Below are positions 61,316 through 64,000 of a stretch of DNA of 64,000 nucleotides, piece by piece. The notes beneath the pieces were generated by a model that was given only the letters and a program-made list of their open reading frames with translations, made no database searches and was not told where the DNA came from. The stretch lies in NCBI RefSeq assembly GCF_000011365.1, contig NC_004463.1:4202001-4266000 (forward strand). Direction: 5' to 3'. Numbering within the stretch: position 1 is the first letter of the stretch; every line of letters begins with the position of its first letter. The stretch comes from Bradyrhizobium diazoefficiens USDA 110. Lineage in GTDB: Bacteria > Pseudomonadota > Alphaproteobacteria > Rhizobiales > Xanthobacteraceae. Position numbers and translations under genes: made by a program.

Positions 61316-61333
61316 GGCGACGCCGGCTCAGGA

Positions 61334-61645
61334 CTATGCCGCGCGAACGCCCATGAGCTCGTCGCGGGTGCGTTCGATCAATGCCATCAGGCTTTCGGCC
61401 TTGCGGACCAGCCGATCGCTCGCGGCTTCGGTCCGGAATTCCGCGCGGATCGCCCGAATGCACTTGTCAGCCGTGTCGAGCGCCATAAGCGCACGTGTCA
61501 GGTCATCCTGAGTCTGGACATCAGCGAGATCTAGGTCCGACAGGACGTGCCCGATGCCGTCGAGCCGCTTCACGGCGACCTCGCTCGGTGTTCTTGCTCG
61601 AACGGAATGAATGTCGATGCTGCTGAATGCGCTGAACATGTCCAT
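61334..61645 (-). CDS. Helical hypothetical protein
   Basis: A 103-residue, mostly helical acidic-basic protein (MDMFSAFSSIDIHSVRARTP ... LIERTRDELMGVRAA) with no membrane helix or known motif. It converges with the dehydrogenase gene. The codon pattern and composition look coding. No family recognised. Confidence 0.55.
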   Translation of the reverse strand: MDMFSAFSSIDIHSVRARTPSEVAVKRLDGIGHVLSDLDLADVQTQDDLTRALMALDTADKCIRAIRAEFRTEAASDRLVRKAESLMALIERTRDELMGVRAA

Positions 61646-61814
61646 GCTTCCCCGTTGAATGCAGACTTCAGTGCAGGCCCTACTATGACCGGCACCGCGG
61701 GACTTGCAATGCGCGCACCTATCGGGAATCAGAGAGAATCTACTATCCGGGATTCTACCGTATTCGGAATTCTGGAAAGCTTGGCGGTAACATCGAACGG
61801 AAAGCGGCCGGTCG

Positions 61815-63020
61815 TCAGCCGGATTTCCCTACAATCCTGCCGTTCGCGGCGACGAGCCTGCCGTCCTTGTAGACGGAGCGCCCTTGCGGCACCGCGACGA
61901 CGGCCTCGGGAACGTGTTCCGCATTCAGCGCCACGAAATCGGCCTTCGCGCCGATTCGCAGGCCATAGCCTTCGAGCCGGAGCGCCTTTGCGCCTGATGC
62001 GGTGACGACGTCGAATGCGGCGCGCAGTTCCTCATCGATGTTGAAGCCGGAACGGTAGCCGAGCGTCGTGGCCCGGCGCAGCATGTCGCCGTCGCCATAA
62101 GGCCACCAGGAATCGCGGATGTTGTCGTTGCCGCTGAAGACGGTCACGCCGGCATTGCGCAGGGCGAGGATCGGCGGAAACGGCCGCGCGCCCGGCGCGT
62201 TGGTCATGATCGCGACGCCGGAGCGGGCGAGGATCTCGGCGACCTTCTTGAGGTAATCCGCGGGGATGTCGCCGAGCCCGTAGGCGTGGCTGACTGCAAC
62301 GCGCCCCTCCATGCCGAGCGCGCGCGTGCGTGCCGCAATCTGCTCGATCTCGAAGGCGCCCAATGTGCCCATGTCGTGCAGATGGATGTCAATGTCGACG
62401 CCGTGCTTATTGGCGACGCCGAACACGACGTCGAGATGCTTTTCAACGTCGCGATCGAAGCTCGCGGGATCGAGCCCGCCGACGAGGTTGGCGCCAAGCC
62501 CGATGGCCTCGTCGAGCAGTTGCGCCGTGCCCGGGCTCGACAGGATGCCGCTCTGGGGAAAGGCGACGAGCTGGATGTCGATCAGGCCGTTGTATTCCTC
62601 GCGCACGCGCAGGATCGTCTCGAGCGATTTCAAGCCGACCGAGCCGTCGACTATGACGTGGCTGCGCATCTGCGTAGTGCCGTGTCCGATGCAGAGATCG
62701 AGCTGGTTGCGCGCCCGCACGTCCATCGGCGCGGCCTCGGCCATGTTCTGCGCCTGGAAGGCGACGCGTTCGTGCACGTTGAATCCGTCGGCGCACGGCT
62801 TGTGCGGCCGCCAGGCGTCGCCATAGAAACTGGTGTCGAGATGAATGTGGCCTTCGACGAAGCCGGGAACGACGAGGGCATCTTTGAGGTCGATCGTCTC
62901 GGCACCGGCGGGTGGCTGGTCAACGGACGTGATTGCGGCGATGCGTCCGTCCTTGACCGCGATGTGATGGCGGGTGCCGCCGTCGAAGCGTGCGTTGAGG
63001 AAGAGTGTGTCGAAGGCCAT
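61815..63020 (-). CDS. Cytosine-deaminase-like amidohydrolase 1
   Basis: A 401-residue amidohydrolase-superfamily protein: LVVPGFVEGHIHLDTSFYGD (HxH motif), GTTQMRSHVIVDGSVGLKSLE, VDIDIHLHDMGTLGAFEIEQIAART, VAVSHAYGLG and VFSGNDNIRDSWWPYGDGDML (catalytic Asp). This is the cytosine deaminase/AtzC subgroup, which removes amino groups from cytosine, isocytosine, creatinine or s-triazine derivatives. Substrate not deducible. GGAGGAA precedes ATG 63020, which excludes the 40-residue upstream extension. A paralogue follows upstream in tandem. Confidence 0.82.
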   Translation of the reverse strand: MAFDTLFLNARFDGGTRHHIAVKDGRIAAITSVDQPPAGAETIDLKDALVVPGFVEGHIHLDTSFYGDAWRPHKPCADGFNVHERVAFQAQNMAEAAPMDVRARNQLDLCIGHGTTQMRSHVIVDGSVGLKSLETILRVREEYNGLIDIQLVAFPQSGILSSPGTAQLLDEAIGLGANLVGGLDPASFDRDVEKHLDVVFGVANKHGVDIDIHLHDMGTLGAFEIEQIAARTRALGMEGRVAVSHAYGLGDIPADYLKKVAEILARSGVAIMTNAPGARPFPPILALRNAGVTVFSGNDNIRDSWWPYGDGDMLRRATTLGYRSGFNIDEELRAAFDVVTASGAKALRLEGYGLRIGAKADFVALNAEHVPEAVVAVPQGRSVYKDGRLVAANGRIVGKSG

Positions 63021-63099
63021 CCGGTTCCTCCGTTGGATGATCTGCGGAGTGTTGCGCGGGCCGCGGGGCGGGCGCAAGGCACGGCAAGGCGAGGGCTGC

Positions 63100-64000
63100 T
63101 CAGCGTCCGGGGCTGAACAGAGTGGGCCGCTGCCGCGCAAAAGTCTGCCGGCCAGCCTTGAAGCCCATCATGACATCAGGAAGCTCGGCGATGGCGAAGC
63201 GGCTGTCTTGCGTGTCGAGCACGATGAGATCGGCGGGATTGCCGACCTTGATGCCGTAATCGCCGAGGTTCATCAGCCGTGCCGGCAGTTCGGTCACGAG
63301 ATCGAGGCAGATGTCGAAGTCGCTGACCGAGGCGTGGGCGACGTTGGCGTAGAAATTCGCCATCCGCAGCAGCGAGGCGTCGCCGAACGGCGTGAACGGA
63401 TTGAGCACGTTGTTGGTCGCGACCGAGCACAACACCCCGTCTCCGGCGAGCTTGTGGGCGAGCGTCAGTCCGCGCGGCGCGTTGTGGGTGGCCTCGCGCC
63501 CCATCAAATAGAGATCGGTCGCGGGCAGCACGGTGACGGCAACGCCGGCTTTCGCCAGTTGCGCGGTGGCAGCTTTCAGCGGCTCCGGCGGCAACGCGGA
63601 GAGTTTCGTGGCATGACCAACCGCCACGCGTCCCCCGTAGTTGCGCCGCTCGGTTTGCCGGCACACCTCGTCGAGGTGCCACCAGGACGGGTCGAGGTCG
63701 AAATCGAGATGGAGATCGACGTCGACGTCGAATTCCTGCGCGAGATTGAAGATGCGCTCGAGGTGAGTATTCGGGTCGGTGTCCATATAGGGACAGCCGC
63801 CGATGGTCTCGCCGCCGTCGCGCAGCGCCTGGATCAGCAGGTCCTCAGCTCCGGGGTCGTTGGTCAGGCCCTCCTGCGGAAAGACGCAGAGCGACAGGTC
63901 GATCGCCCAGGCATAGTCGCGCTTGAGCGCCTTGACAGCTTCGAAGCCACGCAAGCCGATACGCGGGTCGATCTCGACATGCGTGCGCATGCGCGTCGTG
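63100..64000 (-). CDS. Cytosine-deaminase-like amidohydrolase 2 (partial)
   Basis: The frame continues past the window edge, so the N-terminal part with the first HxH motif is missing. The visible 300 residues include TTRMRTHVEIDPRIGLRGFEAV, VDVDLHLDFDLDPSWWHLDEVC, VAVGHATKLSALPPE and VATNNVLNPFTPFGDASLLRMAN, the same subgroup as the neighbour. Asn-Asn replaces the usual Asp-Asn (GNDN in the paralogue) in the last motif, which may mean an altered active site. The two genes are 79 nt apart and probably cotranscribed. Confidence 0.78.
   Translation of the reverse strand, partial: TTRMRTHVEIDPRIGLRGFEAVKALKRDYAWAIDLSLCVFPQEGLTNDPGAEDLLIQALRDGGETIGGCPYMDTDPNTHLERIFNLAQEFDVDVDLHLDFDLDPSWWHLDEVCRQTERRNYGGRVAVGHATKLSALPPEPLKAATAQLAKAGVAVTVLPATDLYLMGREATHNAPRGLTLAHKLAGDGVLCSVATNNVLNPFTPFGDASLLRMANFYANVAHASVSDFDICLDLVTELPARLMNLGDYGIKVGNPADLIVLDTQDSRFAIAELPDVMMGFKAGRQTFARQRPTLFSPGR

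Noticed and set aside
61646..61814. Possible small gene or promoter between the helical protein and the amidohydrolase
   Set aside because: The stretch is less GC-rich than its surroundings and has several short repeats of CGGGATTC type, but no frame with a ribosome site and no clear promoter pair.
1..64000. CRISPR array, prophage, transposase or tRNA/rRNA gene
   Set aside because: I found no regularly spaced short repeats, no phage structural or integrase genes, no transposase and no convincing tRNA T-loop. The repeats seen are single palindromic elements.

Overview
The window is high-GC DNA from an alphaproteobacterium, most probably Bradyrhizobium or a close relative. This rests on gene content (an acpXL/lpxXL very-long-chain lipid A cluster, tandem Kup transporters, psd-pssA, many periplasmic binding proteins) and on several families of intergenic palindromic repeats that look typical of that genus. 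The genus is inferred from content, not from a marker gene. I saw no rRNA, tRNA, CRISPR array or insertion sequence.

Layout. 1-9721 is a housekeeping mix: acetyltransferase, citramalate synthase, LOG-family protein, ATM1-type ABC exporter, the phosphatidylethanolamine pair psd-pssA, an RraA-like protein and an SDR oxidoreductase. 9935-18734 holds a MotA/MotB-type stator pair, tandem kup genes, a rhodanese, an aminotransferase and a polyamine-type binding protein. 18838-23045 (minus strand) is the acpXL-fabZXL-fabF2XL-fabF1XL-lpxXL operon for the C28-type lipid A acyl chain; FabF2XL lacks the ketosynthase catalytic residues. 23280-32342 carries small proteins, a ParB-like protein, a Crp/Fnr regulator, a P-type ATPase coupled to a 55-residue membrane protein, MgtC, an AhpD-like protein and a HerA-like ATPase.

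33755-48534 is the most interesting region: a probable nicotinate catabolic island. It encodes nicotinate dehydrogenase (NicA iron-sulfur subunit; NicB molybdenum subunit fused to a triheme cytochrome c), a 6-hydroxynicotinate reductase-like Fe-S protein, an ApbE-related UPF0280 protein whose start overlaps the reductase stop, a DUF1185 protein, a complete branched-chain-type ABC importer with a fused LivH-LivM permease, a MarR regulator, an enamidase and a ferredoxin-NADP reductase. The inferred scheme is uptake, hydroxylation with electrons to the respiratory chain, ferredoxin-dependent ring reduction fed by Fpr, then hydrolytic ring opening. This pairs an aerobic first enzyme with the reductive branch known from Eubacterium barkeri. 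Related palindromes lie at all three divergent promoters.

54035-61315 is a second catabolic cluster: a TctC-type receptor and a binding protein diverge from a TetR gene that heads a run of a LigI-like hydrolase, a DctA-type symporter, GalB-like hydratase, LigK/GalC-like aldolase, a 4,5-dihydroxyphthalate decarboxylase-like protein and a dehydrogenase. It resembles the lower protocatechuate/gallate meta-cleavage route. The TetR promoter-operator is nearly duplicated 22 kb away, in front of an extradiol dioxygenase gene at 32783, suggesting one split regulon. The window ends in two tandem cytosine-deaminase-like amidohydrolases, the second cut by the window edge.
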